Positions 44,399 through 53,468 of a DNA stretch of 64,000 nt are shown piece by piece. The notes beneath the pieces were generated by a model that was not told the DNA's origin, made no database searches, and saw only the letters and a program-made list of their open reading frames with translations. How positions within the stretch are numbered: position 1 is the first letter of the stretch; each line of letters begins with the position of its first letter. A program made the position numbers and the translations under genes. The DNA is taken from the NCBI GenBank assembly GCA_016712745.1, contig JADJQN010000001.1:62001-126000 (forward strand), in the 5' to 3' direction. The stretch comes from Sandaracinaceae bacterium. Its GTDB lineage: Bacteria; Myxococcota_A; Polyangia; Polyangiales; JADJQN01.

Positions 44399-44650
44399 GG
44401 CTGACGATCTTCACTCGTTGTATGTGCAGGGTAGTCCGAGTAAGCGCGCAATTCATTTTCGAACTTAAGCGGTTCGACGCAGGACGTTTCAGGAAAGCGT
44501 TGAAGCAAGTCGCGCGCGGCAAGGTCACGCCCCAAATGCGGCGCGAGGTGGTCCGAAGGCCCTGTTTACAGGTCATCCCGCTTCTCCAAGCGACCGGGCG
44601 TGGTACCGTGCCTGCGGGAATTGCTGACGCAGCAATGGGGGAGCACGTCG
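44399..44650. other. Upstream region of FG-GAP lipoprotein gene, no gene seen
   Basis: Short overlapping frames exist on both strands, none with convincing protein character. A GGGGGAG at 44637-44643 gives a good ribosome-binding site for the ATG at 44651. Confidence 0.45.
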
Positions 44651-47600
44651 ATGTCTACAAGAACGCCACTGTTAGCTGTGTTGATGCTCGTCGCTTTCAG
44701 CGGAGTGATCGGCTGCAGCGATGACCCCAGCCTCACAGTGCTGGTGAAAACGGATCTCGTTGCGGGCGTCGAGTTCACGCGCGTCGTAGTGGAAGTCCGT
44801 GGCGATGAGGGGAGCGGTGAGGGCGCATCGTTGCTTGCGGACAACGCAATGACGGCGACGCGGTCGATGCGGTTCGTACCTGAACGACGAGTCGCGTCCT
44901 TCGCGCTCGAGGCGGGTCGAGAGTTGATCGTCACCGTGCGCCTTCTCGATGCACGCGGTGGCATCGTCGTTGAACGTCCTACGCGAATGACCGTCACATC
45001 GGACTTTGCGTTGCGCGTGGTGCTGACGCGCAACTGTGCGCGCGTCGCTTGCCCAAGTCCGGGCGGCGATGCCATCAGTGCCGCATGCTTCAACGGGCGG
45101 TGTGTCGATGATCGTTGTCAGCCCGATGCTCCTGAATTCTGCCCGGCCGTCGCGTGCACCGCGGACGCCACCCCTCCGACGGACTGTCTCGTTACGGCCT
45201 CGTGCGCAAGCGCGCGTTGCGAAGACGGAGTCTGCCTCTACGTCGAGCCGACCTCGAGCGTTTGTTCGACGAGCGAGTATTGCGACCCGTTTCGCGGATG
45301 TGAATCGATTGACCCATTGGATGACGGCGGCGTTCCAATCGACGGGACGATGGACGATGCGTCGTTGCTCGACGCGTCGTTGCTCGACGGGACGATGGAC
45401 GATGCATCGTCGCCCGATGCGTTCATTGCATTGGACATGAGCACCGACGGTAGCTCGAGCGAGGATGCGATGTCCTGCGGCGACCTGAACTCGGACGTTC
45501 ATCATTGCGGTGATTGTTCGACGGACTGCACGGCGCTTCCAAACGTCGACGGTGCCTTGGTTAGCTGCGAGTCCGGCCGTTGCGTGCTGTCTGGTGCGTG
45601 CGCCGCGGGGTACTCTCATTGCACGGGCAACCCTCTCGATGGTTGCGAGACGGACACCTCCACCGCAACACAGTGCGGGGACTGCACCACAGCTTGCGAC
45701 ATGAGCGCGCCAGTCTGCACGCGCGGCACCGGCGGAACCTATGGCTGCGCGAGTGGTTGTGGGGGCCTAACTCCGACGCGCTGCGGCGCAACCTGCGTGA
45801 ACCTCGACACTGACCCGATCGCGTGCGGGTCCTGCAGCCACGTGTGCCCGAGTTCAGATCACGGACATGCGACTTGCAGTGCGCGCGCGTGCGGCATCGC
45901 CTGTGATTTCGGCTATCACCTGTGCGGCTCCGTGTGCGTGAGTGACGCGAGCATTCTGTCTTGCGGAACGTCATGCACGACGTGTCCGGGCGCGCCACCG
46001 TTCGCAATGGCGACATGCGACGGTGCGTCCTGCGGGTTCGAATGCCAGCCAGGATACAATCTTTGCGGAGGCGTGTGCGTCGCTACCAACAGCGTGAGTG
46101 CATGCGGCCCAGCATGCCTTGTGTGTTCGCCGCCGCCGAGCAATGGGTCGGCGTACTGCGACGGGGTCACCTGCTCCACGACGTGTAACCCCGAATTCAA
46201 CTCGTGCAGCGGTGCGTGCGTTGCTTCAACGGATCCTACTCACTGCGGCGTGGCGTGCACGGCGTGTGCGACGCCGCTGAACGGAAACGCAACGTGCGAT
46301 GGCACGTCGTGCGGGATCACATGCTCGACGGGATTCCACGCATGCGGTTCCGCGTGCGCGAGCAACACGGCGACCGCGACATGCGGCTCGACGTGCGACT
46401 CACCATGCACCGCCCCCACGAATGGAACAGCGACGTGCAACGGTCTTCTGTGCGGCTTCACGTGCAACGCGGGATACACGCCGGCGGGTGGCGGCTGCGA
46501 TATCGCGGCACCGCGTCCGATTCGCCCGATCCACTCGTCCGTTGTCACATCGCGAACGCCGCAGCTTCGCTGGCAACTCGGCGCAGGCACGACGGGCGCA
46601 ACTGTCGACATTTGCATGGACCGCGCGTGCGCGTCCGTTGTGTCGACCATGAGCGTTGTGGGTAGCAGCTACACTCCTGCGTCACCCCTCGCGCCCGGAC
46701 TCTACTTCTGGAGAACGCGTGGAAGACTCGGCGCTTCGACTGGAACCGTGTCGAGTCCGGTGTGGGAATTCACTGTCGGTGCGAGATCTGCGGCCGTCGA
46801 CACGACGTACGGCAATGGACTGCGTGACGTCGATGGCGATGGCTACGCAGACGTTGTGGTTAACAACTTCTTTTACACCGGCGCAACAGGCGTGACCATC
46901 TTCCGCGGACGACCCGCGGGTCTTCCAAGTATGCCCGACTACGCGCTGATGGCACCTGTTGGCGGCAACGCGTTCTTCGGCTGCGCCTCCACCCTCACGG
47001 ACGTCAACCGAGATGGATATGCGGACGTGTTGGTCGGTGACAGTGGTTACAACGGTTATGTGGGACGCGTCTCCGTGTACTACGGATCCGCGTCTGGTCC
47101 ATCCCTCACGCCAAGCCTGATTATCGATGCGCCGCCGACTATGGGTCCAGCTGCGCAGTTCGGCGTAGCATTCGCTAGCGCTGGCGATGTGAATGGCGAT
47201 GGCTTTGGGGACGTGCTGATCCTGTCGGCAGGAAGCTCGCGCGCGTACTTATACGAAGGCAGCGCCACCGGCATCGCAAGCACTCCAACAACCACGATCA
47301 GTGACGCCGGCGCGAACGCATATCACTACCGAGTTGTGACGGGCGATTTCAACGGCGATGGCTATTCCGACATTGCGGCTATGCACCCCGTGAATTCCAA
47401 CACGAACTTCTTCTACGGCGGACCTGCGGGTCTTTCTTCCGCGCCCTCCACTCCAATCACGATTGGCGGTGCCGTGGTGCGAACCGCCGCCGCAGGCGAC
47501 GTCGACGGCGATGGATACTCCGATGTCGTAGTGAGCACGGTGAGTCTGCTGCATCTCTACCTTTTCCGCGGCGGTCCGGCGGGCATTGCTTCCGTTCCAT

Positions 47601-48028
47601 CGGAGACCATCGACGCGCCCGCCGGATCGTCAAGTTCGTTTGGACGTCAGCTCGCGATTCCGGGAGACCTCAACGGCGACGGGTATGCCGATGTCGTCGC
47701 AGGCGACCTCACGTACCTAGGAGGTTCGCTCGACGAAGGGCGAGCCATGATTTACCTCGGCAGCTCCGCAGGATTGGCGGTATCGCCCAATCAGATCATC
47801 ACGAGTCCGTTAGGCGGCAGTGCACGCTTCAGCCACGACGTGGGATCCATAGGAGACATCGATGGCGACGGACGCGCCGACGTCATGATCACTACGGTCC
47901 AAGAGTCGGTGTACCTGTACCTCGGTATCGCCGGTGCCCTTGGTGTGGCGCCAACTCCGAGCTTGGGCTTGAGCGCCCCTCCCGGCTTCTCGGGACCCAC
48001 ATGGGGCGCCACAACGGCATTTCAGTAG
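44651..48028 (+). CDS. Giant Cys-rich and FG-GAP repeat lipoprotein
   Basis: From ATG 44651 (MSTRTPLLAVLMLVAFSGV) the 1125-residue product has a lipobox at GVIGCSDD. An N-terminal beta domain is followed by a low-complexity Asp/Ser/Leu linker (MDDASLLDASLLDG). Many Cys-rich repeats come next, such as CGATCVNLDTDPIACGSCSH and CDGASCGFECQPGYNLCGG. The C-terminal half is an FG-GAP/VCBS propeller with Ca-binding loops (DVDGDGYADV, DFNGDGYSDI, DLNGDGYADV, DIDGDGRADV). Proteins of this type in Myxococcota are sometimes mislabelled tryptophan synthase alpha chain; nothing here supports that. A surface-binding role is likely. Confidence 0.85.
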   Translation: MSTRTPLLAVLMLVAFSGVIGCSDDPSLTVLVKTDLVAGVEFTRVVVEVRGDEGSGEGASLLADNAMTATRSMRFVPERRVASFALEAGRELIVTVRLLDARGGIVVERPTRMTVTSDFALRVVLTRNCARVACPSPGGDAISAACFNGRCVDDRCQPDAPEFCPAVACTADATPPTDCLVTASCASARCEDGVCLYVEPTSSVCSTSEYCDPFRGCESIDPLDDGGVPIDGTMDDASLLDASLLDGTMDDASSPDAFIALDMSTDGSSSEDAMSCGDLNSDVHHCGDCSTDCTALPNVDGALVSCESGRCVLSGACAAGYSHCTGNPLDGCETDTSTATQCGDCTTACDMSAPVCTRGTGGTYGCASGCGGLTPTRCGATCVNLDTDPIACGSCSHVCPSSDHGHATCSARACGIACDFGYHLCGSVCVSDASILSCGTSCTTCPGAPPFAMATCDGASCGFECQPGYNLCGGVCVATNSVSACGPACLVCSPPPSNGSAYCDGVTCSTTCNPEFNSCSGACVASTDPTHCGVACTACATPLNGNATCDGTSCGITCSTGFHACGSACASNTATATCGSTCDSPCTAPTNGTATCNGLLCGFTCNAGYTPAGGGCDIAAPRPIRPIHSSVVTSRTPQLRWQLGAGTTGATVDICMDRACASVVSTMSVVGSSYTPASPLAPGLYFWRTRGRLGASTGTVSSPVWEFTVGARSAAVDTTYGNGLRDVDGDGYADVVVNNFFYTGATGVTIFRGRPAGLPSMPDYALMAPVGGNAFFGCASTLTDVNRDGYADVLVGDSGYNGYVGRVSVYYGSASGPSLTPSLIIDAPPTMGPAAQFGVAFASAGDVNGDGFGDVLILSAGSSRAYLYEGSATGIASTPTTTISDAGANAYHYRVVTGDFNGDGYSDIAAMHPVNSNTNFFYGGPAGLSSAPSTPITIGGAVVRTAAAGDVDGDGYSDVVVSTVSLLHLYLFRGGPAGIASVPSETIDAPAGSSSSFGRQLAIPGDLNGDGYADVVAGDLTYLGGSLDEGRAMIYLGSSAGLAVSPNQIITSPLGGSARFSHDVGSIGDIDGDGRADVMITTVQESVYLYLGIAGALGVAPTPSLGLSAPPGFSGPTWGATTAFQ
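45341..45410 (+). repeat. Tandem and direct repeats in lipoprotein linker
   Basis: A 15-bp unit GCGTCGTTGCTCGAC is repeated perfectly at 45359-45373 and 45374-45388. A 25-bp unit starting GACGGGACGATGGACGATGC occurs at 45341-45365 and 45386-45410 with one mismatch. They encode the Asp/Ser/Leu linker and are prone to slippage. Confidence 0.85.
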
Positions 48029-48088
48029 GTTGGACGTGGGCGAGCTGCGCCGAGTCAGAACACATCATTCGAGCTCTTCCTGTGCGAC

Positions 48089-48115
48089 TGGAGTTCCCAG
48101 GATTTCGTGGACAGT
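48089..48115 (+). repeat. IS3 element terminal inverted repeat, left
   Basis: Perfect match to the reverse complement of 49036-49062; begins TG and encloses the transposase pseudogene. Confidence 0.95.
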
Positions 48116-48118
48116 TCA

Positions 48119-49007
48119 TCAGCGTCTTTTCTGGACGGCTTCAAACTGCGCTGGGCTGACGCCGCCCAGATGACTGTGACGACGCGTTGAGTTGTAGAAG
48201 TCGTCGATGTACGTCGCGATGGCCTCCGACGCAAGTTGTCGATTTCTGAAGATCTGCTTCTTGATGCGCTCCTTCTTCAAGCTACTGAAGAAGGACTCCG
48301 CGACTGCGTTGTCCCAGCAGTTGCCCTTTCGACTCATGCTTGGCTCGAGACGATGCGAGCGACAAAATCTTCGCCACGCGTCGCTGCCGTACTGGGTGTC
48401 CTGATCGGAATGAATCAGCGTGCCTTTCGGTCGACGCTGACGGACCGCCATGAGTACTGCGTCGAGAGCAAGCTCGCGATGAAGCGTTGGCGCCGTCGCC
48501 CAACCCACGATCTTGCGTGAGAAGAGATCCATGACGACCGCGAGGTAAAGCCATCCCTGCCACGTCCGAATGTAGGTGATATCCGTGACCCACGCTTTGT
48601 TCCGTCGTGTCACCGTAAACTTGCGTTGCAGCAAGTTTGGAATCGCCACTGACGGCTTGCCGACCGACCAACGTCGCGTCCGATAGCCGTGCAACGCGCG
48701 TAGGCCATTCACGCGCATCAAGCGCGCGACACGATGCTTGCTGCAAGTCTCGCCCGCCTCGCGTAGGTCTAGAAAGATGCGCGGTGCACCGTAGATCCTG
48801 ACTCGCTGTGAACGAAGCGCGGATCAATCGAAGCAGCCGTGCATCTTCTTGAGCTCGCCTTGAAAGCGGCCGAGAACGCCATGCGTAGTAGCCGCTACGC
48901 ACGACTCCGAGCAGGCGCCACATCGTTTCGACCGGAAACTGATTTTCGTTGTTGCGAATGAACTCGTACTTGGCGCGCGTGCGTAGCGAGACGGCTTTCG
49001 TGGGCAT
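48119..49007 (-). pseudogene. IS3-family transposase OrfB, frameshifted
   Basis: The start (ATG 49007) reads AKYEFIRNNENQFPVETMWR, then GVVRSGYYAWRSR. Near base 48797 the frame is lost and resumes in another frame as IYGAPRIFLDLREAGETCSK, continuing to the stop at 48119. The DDE integrase core is complete in the second frame: TDITYIRTW, HSDQDTQYGS and the final Glu in WDNAVAESFFSSLKKE. A single-base indel explains the break. OrfA, needed for the fused transposase, is absent. Confidence 0.9.
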
Positions 49008-49035
49008 CGGTGATTTCTCCTTTCGGAGCTAAATC

Positions 49036-49062
49036 ACTGTCCACGAAATCCTGGGAACTCCA
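49036..49062 (-). repeat. IS3 element terminal inverted repeat, right
   Basis: Reverse complement of 48089-48115, with no mismatch. Confidence 0.95.
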
Positions 49063-49326
49063 CTTGCCCCTCAACGCCTCCTGACCGTCGTTCAAGAAAA
49101 CGAGTTTGTAGCGACTACGTTCTTCGCAGTAGATCCCATGCGTTCGTCCGCTACGACGAACGGACGCGCGGACTTCCTCCAAGTTGTCGGTCCTTGCCCT
49201 GGCTGCGTGGCCCATCCGTCACGGGGGGGAAGGCACGCGAACACGCGTGCGACGCCGATCCCCAAGCGTCCCCCCGTCTTGTGAGGAGCCTGGCCTTTTC
49301 GAAACGGTGCTGCGACGCTCCTCCTC
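49063..49326. other. No gene seen; one perfect hairpin
   Basis: Between the IS3 end and the glycoside hydrolase gene. CGTTCGTC (49141-49148) and GACGAACG (49155-49162) form a perfect 8-bp stem with a 6-base loop, with no T-run after it. The rest shows no coding signal. Confidence 0.5.
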
Positions 49327-51444
49327 GTGACCTCTCACTCAGAAAAGCTCGGACTCGCGCTCATTCTCGCAACGGCGTTTGGATGCTCATCCGAGCAAAT
49401 GGACCCGCATGCGACGCGCGCGCAACTCGTCGTAACAAGCGCAACCATCGATGGCGCGAGCGTTCCCATTGCTGCCTCCGCGTTTGGTTACAACGCCAAC
49501 GTGTCGAGCGGCCCTGGATGGACGGGCGCGGGTGGTCCTCCGTCCACGCCCACGTTCATCGGACAAGTGGCGGCGTTGCGTCCTCAGTTGCTGCGCTATC
49601 CCGGTGGCACCATTGCAAACTACTGGAACTGGCGCACAGGTCTCATCTTCGCCGACTGGCCAGGAAACTCTCCGGCGCTCGATGTGCCCAATACACTGGA
49701 GGCCTTCAAGGCCGCCATTGATGAGCTCGCTACTGATGGCATCCTCGCCGAGCCACTATGGACAGTGAATATGATGACGCGGGGAGCCTATGACGCGACC
49801 GCGGGAACCACTGTTTGCGACGACGCCAACGTTGCGATGGATTGCCTCGACGATCAGGTCGCCATGTTGCGACATGCCGAATCGATCGGACTGCCGATTC
49901 ATCGCGTCGAGCTCGGAAATGAATTTTATCTGAGCGGACGTGAGGCGTACGCGGTGCGTTTTGCCGACGGCGCAGCCTACGCGCGCGAATGTCGTCGCTG
50001 GACGGCGCGCCTGCGAACAGAGTTCCCTGATGTAGAAGTCGGAATCGTTGGATTCGCGCGCGACGACGAAGGTGGAACGGGTGCAGCGCGCGCCGATGAG
50101 TGGAATCAACTCGTGCACGATGCATACGTCGGCGCCCCAAGCAACGAGCTGCCCGACGGATTCATTCTCCACTTCTATGCCGGCACTGGGCTGCGTTTGA
50201 TTCCCGGATACGGCTCTTGCACAACCCAAGCCTGCACACAGGAAGCGTTTGATTCGACGTCGGGGCTCGCCGCCATGATGGCCACGCCATTCTCCCAAGC
50301 TAGCTACTACGACAGCGTTGCTAGCAAGATCCCGGGAGCGGCTTCACCTTGGACCACCGAGTTTAACTTGGCCGATGCACTTCTCGTCGCAGCTGGCACC
50401 TGGTCCCACGGCATCTTTCTCGCTCTCGAAGAAGGCTTGTTCACACGCAGATCCGCGATTGCATGCGTGCACAACATCTCGGGGGCATCGGGCCGCTACT
50501 CGCTCATTTTTCGGGATGCAGCACAGTATGAGCCGTTCACAGGTTCCCCGGTCACACCCGTGTACGGATTGACGGCTGCCGGTTACGCAAGCTCGCTTTT
50601 CGCGCGCGCGGTTCAAGATGCAACGATGAGAAGCGATGTCGCCTTCTCATTGAACCCGACGCGGGGCCTGACGCCGACGTCTCAATACAATGCGCTCACG
50701 GGATGGGTGTTCGAACGGGCGGATGGCACGCGGCGAGTCTTCATCGTGAATGCGTCCGAAGAATCCTTCGACGTGAACACGGACGCGATCGTGCACGCGC
50801 CGGCCACACTCTCTCAGATGAGTGCCGAACCCCACACGCGCATTGTGAATTCCACAGATCTCACACAGTTGGATAGCACCCTGACCGACAGCGCACATTT
50901 GCCTGCTTGGTCACTCACGTTGATCGAAGAAAGTGCACCCGTCTTCATTGACGGCGGTGAACCGATCGATCTCTCCACACCCGACCGCGACGCCACAGTG
51001 TCGCCGGACGCCACCGCCCCCATCGACGCATCTCTCGCATCCGACGCGAGCACGGACGCACGCGTCGACGCCGGCGTGCCAGCGCAACCATCGGCACCAG
51101 GTGGTTGCGCGTGCGACATCGTCGCGCCGCAATCACCAATCCGCTTCCCTCTTGCCGCGCTTCTTGGGCTACTCCTCATCGCGTGGCGTAGCACCCGAAG
51201 CTCCCGCTCAAGTGTCGGGGCGATCGCCGCATCGCCTTCTGCGTCGGCGCGCGGACAGTCGATGTCTGCTTGGTCCGCCAGGCGCTCAAGCTGTTTGTCG
51301 ATGCGAGCGATTTGCTTATTGAGTTGCTCCATCATTGCGAGCAACGGCGCAAGCTCTGTGCGCAACGACTTGGGTAGCTCAAGCGAAAGAACGCGTTTGC
51401 TGAAAGTCGGTGCGCCACCGCTGGGCACGCGATGCCCTTGCTGA
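49327..51444 (+). CDS. GH-A-clan glycoside hydrolase-like lipoprotein, 3' end altered by IS110
   Basis: GTG 49327 opens a lipobox (ATAFGCSSEQ). The fold fits a (beta/alpha)8 hydrolase related to GH39/GH51/GH79: LRPQLLRYPGGTIANYWNWR, the acid/base Glu in RVELGNEFYLSG and a likely nucleophile Glu in WTTEFNLADAL. A Thr/Asp/Ala linker leads to a MYXO-CTERM-like tail (GGCACDIVAPQSP, a hydrophobic segment, then STRSSRSS). From about base 51,205 the frame runs antisense into IS110 for some 75 residues, so the original stop was lost. It likely acts on a polysaccharide at the cell surface; the exact family is uncertain. Confidence 0.72.
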   Translation: MTSHSEKLGLALILATAFGCSSEQMDPHATRAQLVVTSATIDGASVPIAASAFGYNANVSSGPGWTGAGGPPSTPTFIGQVAALRPQLLRYPGGTIANYWNWRTGLIFADWPGNSPALDVPNTLEAFKAAIDELATDGILAEPLWTVNMMTRGAYDATAGTTVCDDANVAMDCLDDQVAMLRHAESIGLPIHRVELGNEFYLSGREAYAVRFADGAAYARECRRWTARLRTEFPDVEVGIVGFARDDEGGTGAARADEWNQLVHDAYVGAPSNELPDGFILHFYAGTGLRLIPGYGSCTTQACTQEAFDSTSGLAAMMATPFSQASYYDSVASKIPGAASPWTTEFNLADALLVAAGTWSHGIFLALEEGLFTRRSAIACVHNISGASGRYSLIFRDAAQYEPFTGSPVTPVYGLTAAGYASSLFARAVQDATMRSDVAFSLNPTRGLTPTSQYNALTGWVFERADGTRRVFIVNASEESFDVNTDAIVHAPATLSQMSAEPHTRIVNSTDLTQLDSTLTDSAHLPAWSLTLIEESAPVFIDGGEPIDLSTPDRDATVSPDATAPIDASLASDASTDARVDAGVPAQPSAPGGCACDIVAPQSPIRFPLAALLGLLLIAWRSTRSSRSSVGAIAASPSASARGQSMSAWSARRSSCLSMRAICLLSCSIIASNGASSVRNDLGSSSERTRLLKVGAPPLGTRCPC

Positions 51445-51704
51445 TGCAAGAGACTGCGCGCAAGCGAGTCGGCGCAAATCGGGTCCGCGACAATCACCTC
51501 GTGACCAAGCGCCTCGATGCAACGCGCCACCCATTCGCTTTCGGTCGAGGCCTCCATCAAAACCCGAGCTGGGGCGCGCTCGCCCAGAACCTTCTTGAAC
51601 GAATCACGACTCGTCGGGATGCGAAGCTCAAGAATTTCGCCGTCGACCGTCTGAATGCACAACTGACTTGAAACCTTGTGCACATCGATGCCAATCTTTT
51701 CCAT
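51210..51704 (-). pseudogene. IS110-family transposase, N-terminal half
   Basis: From ATG 51704 the frame reads MEKIGIDVHKVSSQLCIQ (catalytic Asp in IGIDVHK), then VLMEASTESEWVARCIEAL (second acidic residue) and a helical segment up to LERLADQADID. The C-terminal transposase_20 domain with the catalytic Ser is missing. The frame stays open into the antisense of the hydrolase gene but no longer resembles IS110. It is inactive. Confidence 0.85.
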
Positions 51705-51785
51705 AGGCTGACCTCCGTTTGCGGCTCCAACCGCGTACTATCCTTGTGAGGCATCTTGCCATCACGTCGCGGGGGTCGGCCGCTT
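51210..51785 (-). mobile_element. IS110-family element, truncated copy B
   Basis: Contains the transposase start and N-terminal half plus about 80 bp of conserved upstream sequence (51705-51785). The other end is lost where it meets the glycoside hydrolase gene. Upstream non-coding ends of IS110 elements encode the guide (bridge) RNA in studied members, so this segment may hold part of one; that is inference. Confidence 0.8.
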
Positions 51786-51943
51786 CAGCCCATCTATCCG
51801 CTCAGCCTCACGTCACGCTTTCATTTGCTCTTCCCAAAGAGACTCCGCTCGGGGCGTTTGATGAGGCGAGTCGCCGCAGCCGGGGCCAGCACGAATCCAA
51901 GGTGACGCTCGAAAGCACCGTGCGTTATTGTTGGACCCACCGT

Positions 51944-52825
51944 ATGGACATTCATCAACTCAAGACGTTCGTCGCTGTCGCGCGTGAAGGAAGCATCACA
52001 CGCGCATCGGAGCGCTTGCACTTGAGCCAGCCCGCCGTGAGCGCCCACATCAAGACGATGGAGGACACTCTCGGCTTGAGCCTTTTCGATCGGACAGCGC
52101 GCGGCATGACACTGACAAACGACGGACAGCGGCTTTTGGCCAAGGCCGAACAGACTCTCGCCGCGCATCAAGATCTAATGGCGGAGGCGACGCGCAAAAA
52201 CGGAGAGCTCAGCGGTGCGCTGCGCATTGGCGCCGGTAGTAATTCCAACAACGAGCCGATCGGAAGATTGTTTAGCAAGCTCGCTGAACGCTTCCCTCGG
52301 GTAGAGGTTGTGCTCAAGCATCGCAGCTCGCAGGAAGTTGTCGCCGGGATTCTCAATGGGACGCTCGACGCGGGCTTCTACAACGAACCGGGCGAAGCGA
52401 GCTCGGAGCTTTCGACAATCGACGTCGGGCACTTCACAATTCACGTCGTCGCAGCTCCTGGGTTGATCGCCCCTGCAAAGATAGGTGAATGGAGAGAGAT
52501 TGCCGCACTGCCATGGATCTATCCGACCGAGAGCGCGTGTTGCAATCGCGCCGCGGAAGCATTGTTTGCTGAAAAGAAGTTTCGACCTCGCCGAATCATC
52601 AGCGCGGATCGCCAAGACGTAACGAAGACGTTGATCGTCAGTCGGCTGGGCGTTGGACTTCTGCATGACGAAGCAGCGAGAGACGCTGAACAGCGCGGCG
52701 AGGTCGAGCTTCTTTTCGAAATGACGCCACCCGTTCGCGTTCTCTTCGCCTACCTTGCAAGCCGTGCCGCCGATCCACTGTTGCTTGCTACTTCGTCGAT
52801 CATGCGCGCGACGGCGCAAGGGTGA
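51944..52825 (+). CDS. LysR family transcriptional regulator
   Basis: The 293-residue regulator begins MDIHQLKTFVAVAREGSITR with the N-terminal winged helix (SERLHLSQPAVSAHIK recognition helix) and a C-terminal effector-binding domain (ALRIGAGSNSNNEPIGRL onward). I choose ATG 51944 because it is the standard LysR start; the open frame extends back into the IS110 flank. Its stop overlaps the convergent DUF2306 gene by 26 bp, so the two transcripts overlap at their 3' ends. Effector and targets are unknown. Confidence 0.92.
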   Translation: MDIHQLKTFVAVAREGSITRASERLHLSQPAVSAHIKTMEDTLGLSLFDRTARGMTLTNDGQRLLAKAEQTLAAHQDLMAEATRKNGELSGALRIGAGSNSNNEPIGRLFSKLAERFPRVEVVLKHRSSQEVVAGILNGTLDAGFYNEPGEASSELSTIDVGHFTIHVVAAPGLIAPAKIGEWREIAALPWIYPTESACCNRAAEALFAEKKFRPRRIISADRQDVTKTLIVSRLGVGLLHDEAARDAEQRGEVELLFEMTPPVRVLFAYLASRAADPLLLATSSIMRATAQG

Positions 52826-53468
52826 AGTCTGGCGCTTTCGTTCGTGGCTTCGTGCTGCGCCGAATGATCCACTCGGCGAAGACTATGTTGATCGCCCAAG
52901 CAAGCGTCATCAGTAGGTCGCGCGTTAGACCGACGCACTCGCCGTGAATCAAGATCACCGGCAGCAGCACGAACACTTGGGTGCCCGCGCCTTGCCCAAG
53001 CGCGTATGCTCGAATCATCCACGCTTCGTGGCGTGCAATGTCGCGACGCAGAATGCTCCTCCACGCAATCATGATTGCCGTCACCATCGCTGCCCCGACC
53101 ATCAGGCGCACGACATAAACCAGTGGCCCCTGCATGGCACCGGGAATCGCGTAGAACTGCGCCATCCAAATACCGCTCAGCGCCGACGAGATACCTGCGA
53201 GCGCAATCGCTTTACCGGCGCGACGATGCCACAAGGGCCAGCGCTGCCGGAAGGCCGATGAGAATTGAAACGCGCCAAGCAGGCAGTAGAGCGCGACGCT
53301 GATGATGTGCACGACCACTGGTGCAGGTGCCACGACGAACCGTTCGCTCTCGGGCGTGACCGGAGCGGCGAAGCTTAGTAAGCGCGCGACGCCACCTGCC
53401 ATTGGCACGGCACTGAGTGCAAGCAGCGTCGCCGGAAGCAGGAAGTCCTTCTTCGTGAGCGCCTTCAT
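52800..53468 (-). CDS. DUF2306 family membrane protein
   Basis: From ATG 53468 (MKALTKKDFLLPATLLALSA) the 222-residue product has about six membrane helices with conserved His residues (VHIISVALYCLLGAFQF, WPLWHRRAGKAIAL, ARHEAWMIRAYAL), as in the DUF2306/predicted membrane family that may bind heme or a redox cofactor. ATG overlaps the preceding gene's TGA by 1 bp (ATGA pattern). Function unknown. Confidence 0.8.
   Translation of the reverse strand: MKALTKKDFLLPATLLALSAVPMAGGVARLLSFAAPVTPESERFVVAPAPVVVHIISVALYCLLGAFQFSSAFRQRWPLWHRRAGKAIALAGISSALSGIWMAQFYAIPGAMQGPLVYVVRLMVGAAMVTAIMIAWRSILRRDIARHEAWMIRAYALGQGAGTQVFVLLPVILIHGECVGLTRDLLMTLAWAINIVFAEWIIRRSTKPRTKAPDFTLAPSRA

Larger units (their letters stand above)
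48089..49062 (-). mobile_element. IS3-family element with perfect 27-bp ends, internally reduced
   Basis: Perfect terminal inverted repeats of 27 bp (TGGAGTTCCCAGGATTTCGT plus GGACAGT) lie at 48089-48115 and 49036-49062. The whole element is only 974 bp, against 1.2-1.5 kb for intact IS3 members, because orfA is missing. No target-site duplication is visible (GAC on one side, CTT on the other). Confidence 0.9.

Noticed and set aside
44422..44724. Small plus-strand frame before the FG-GAP lipoprotein
   Set aside because: No recognisable protein character; it overlaps the well-supported start at 44651 in another frame.
44651..48028. Tryptophan synthase alpha chain
   Set aside because: A label sometimes attached to such proteins; the sequence is a lipoprotein with Cys-rich and FG-GAP repeats and no TrpA motifs.
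48089..49062. Target-site duplication for the IS3 element
   Set aside because: The 3-5 bases on each side differ.
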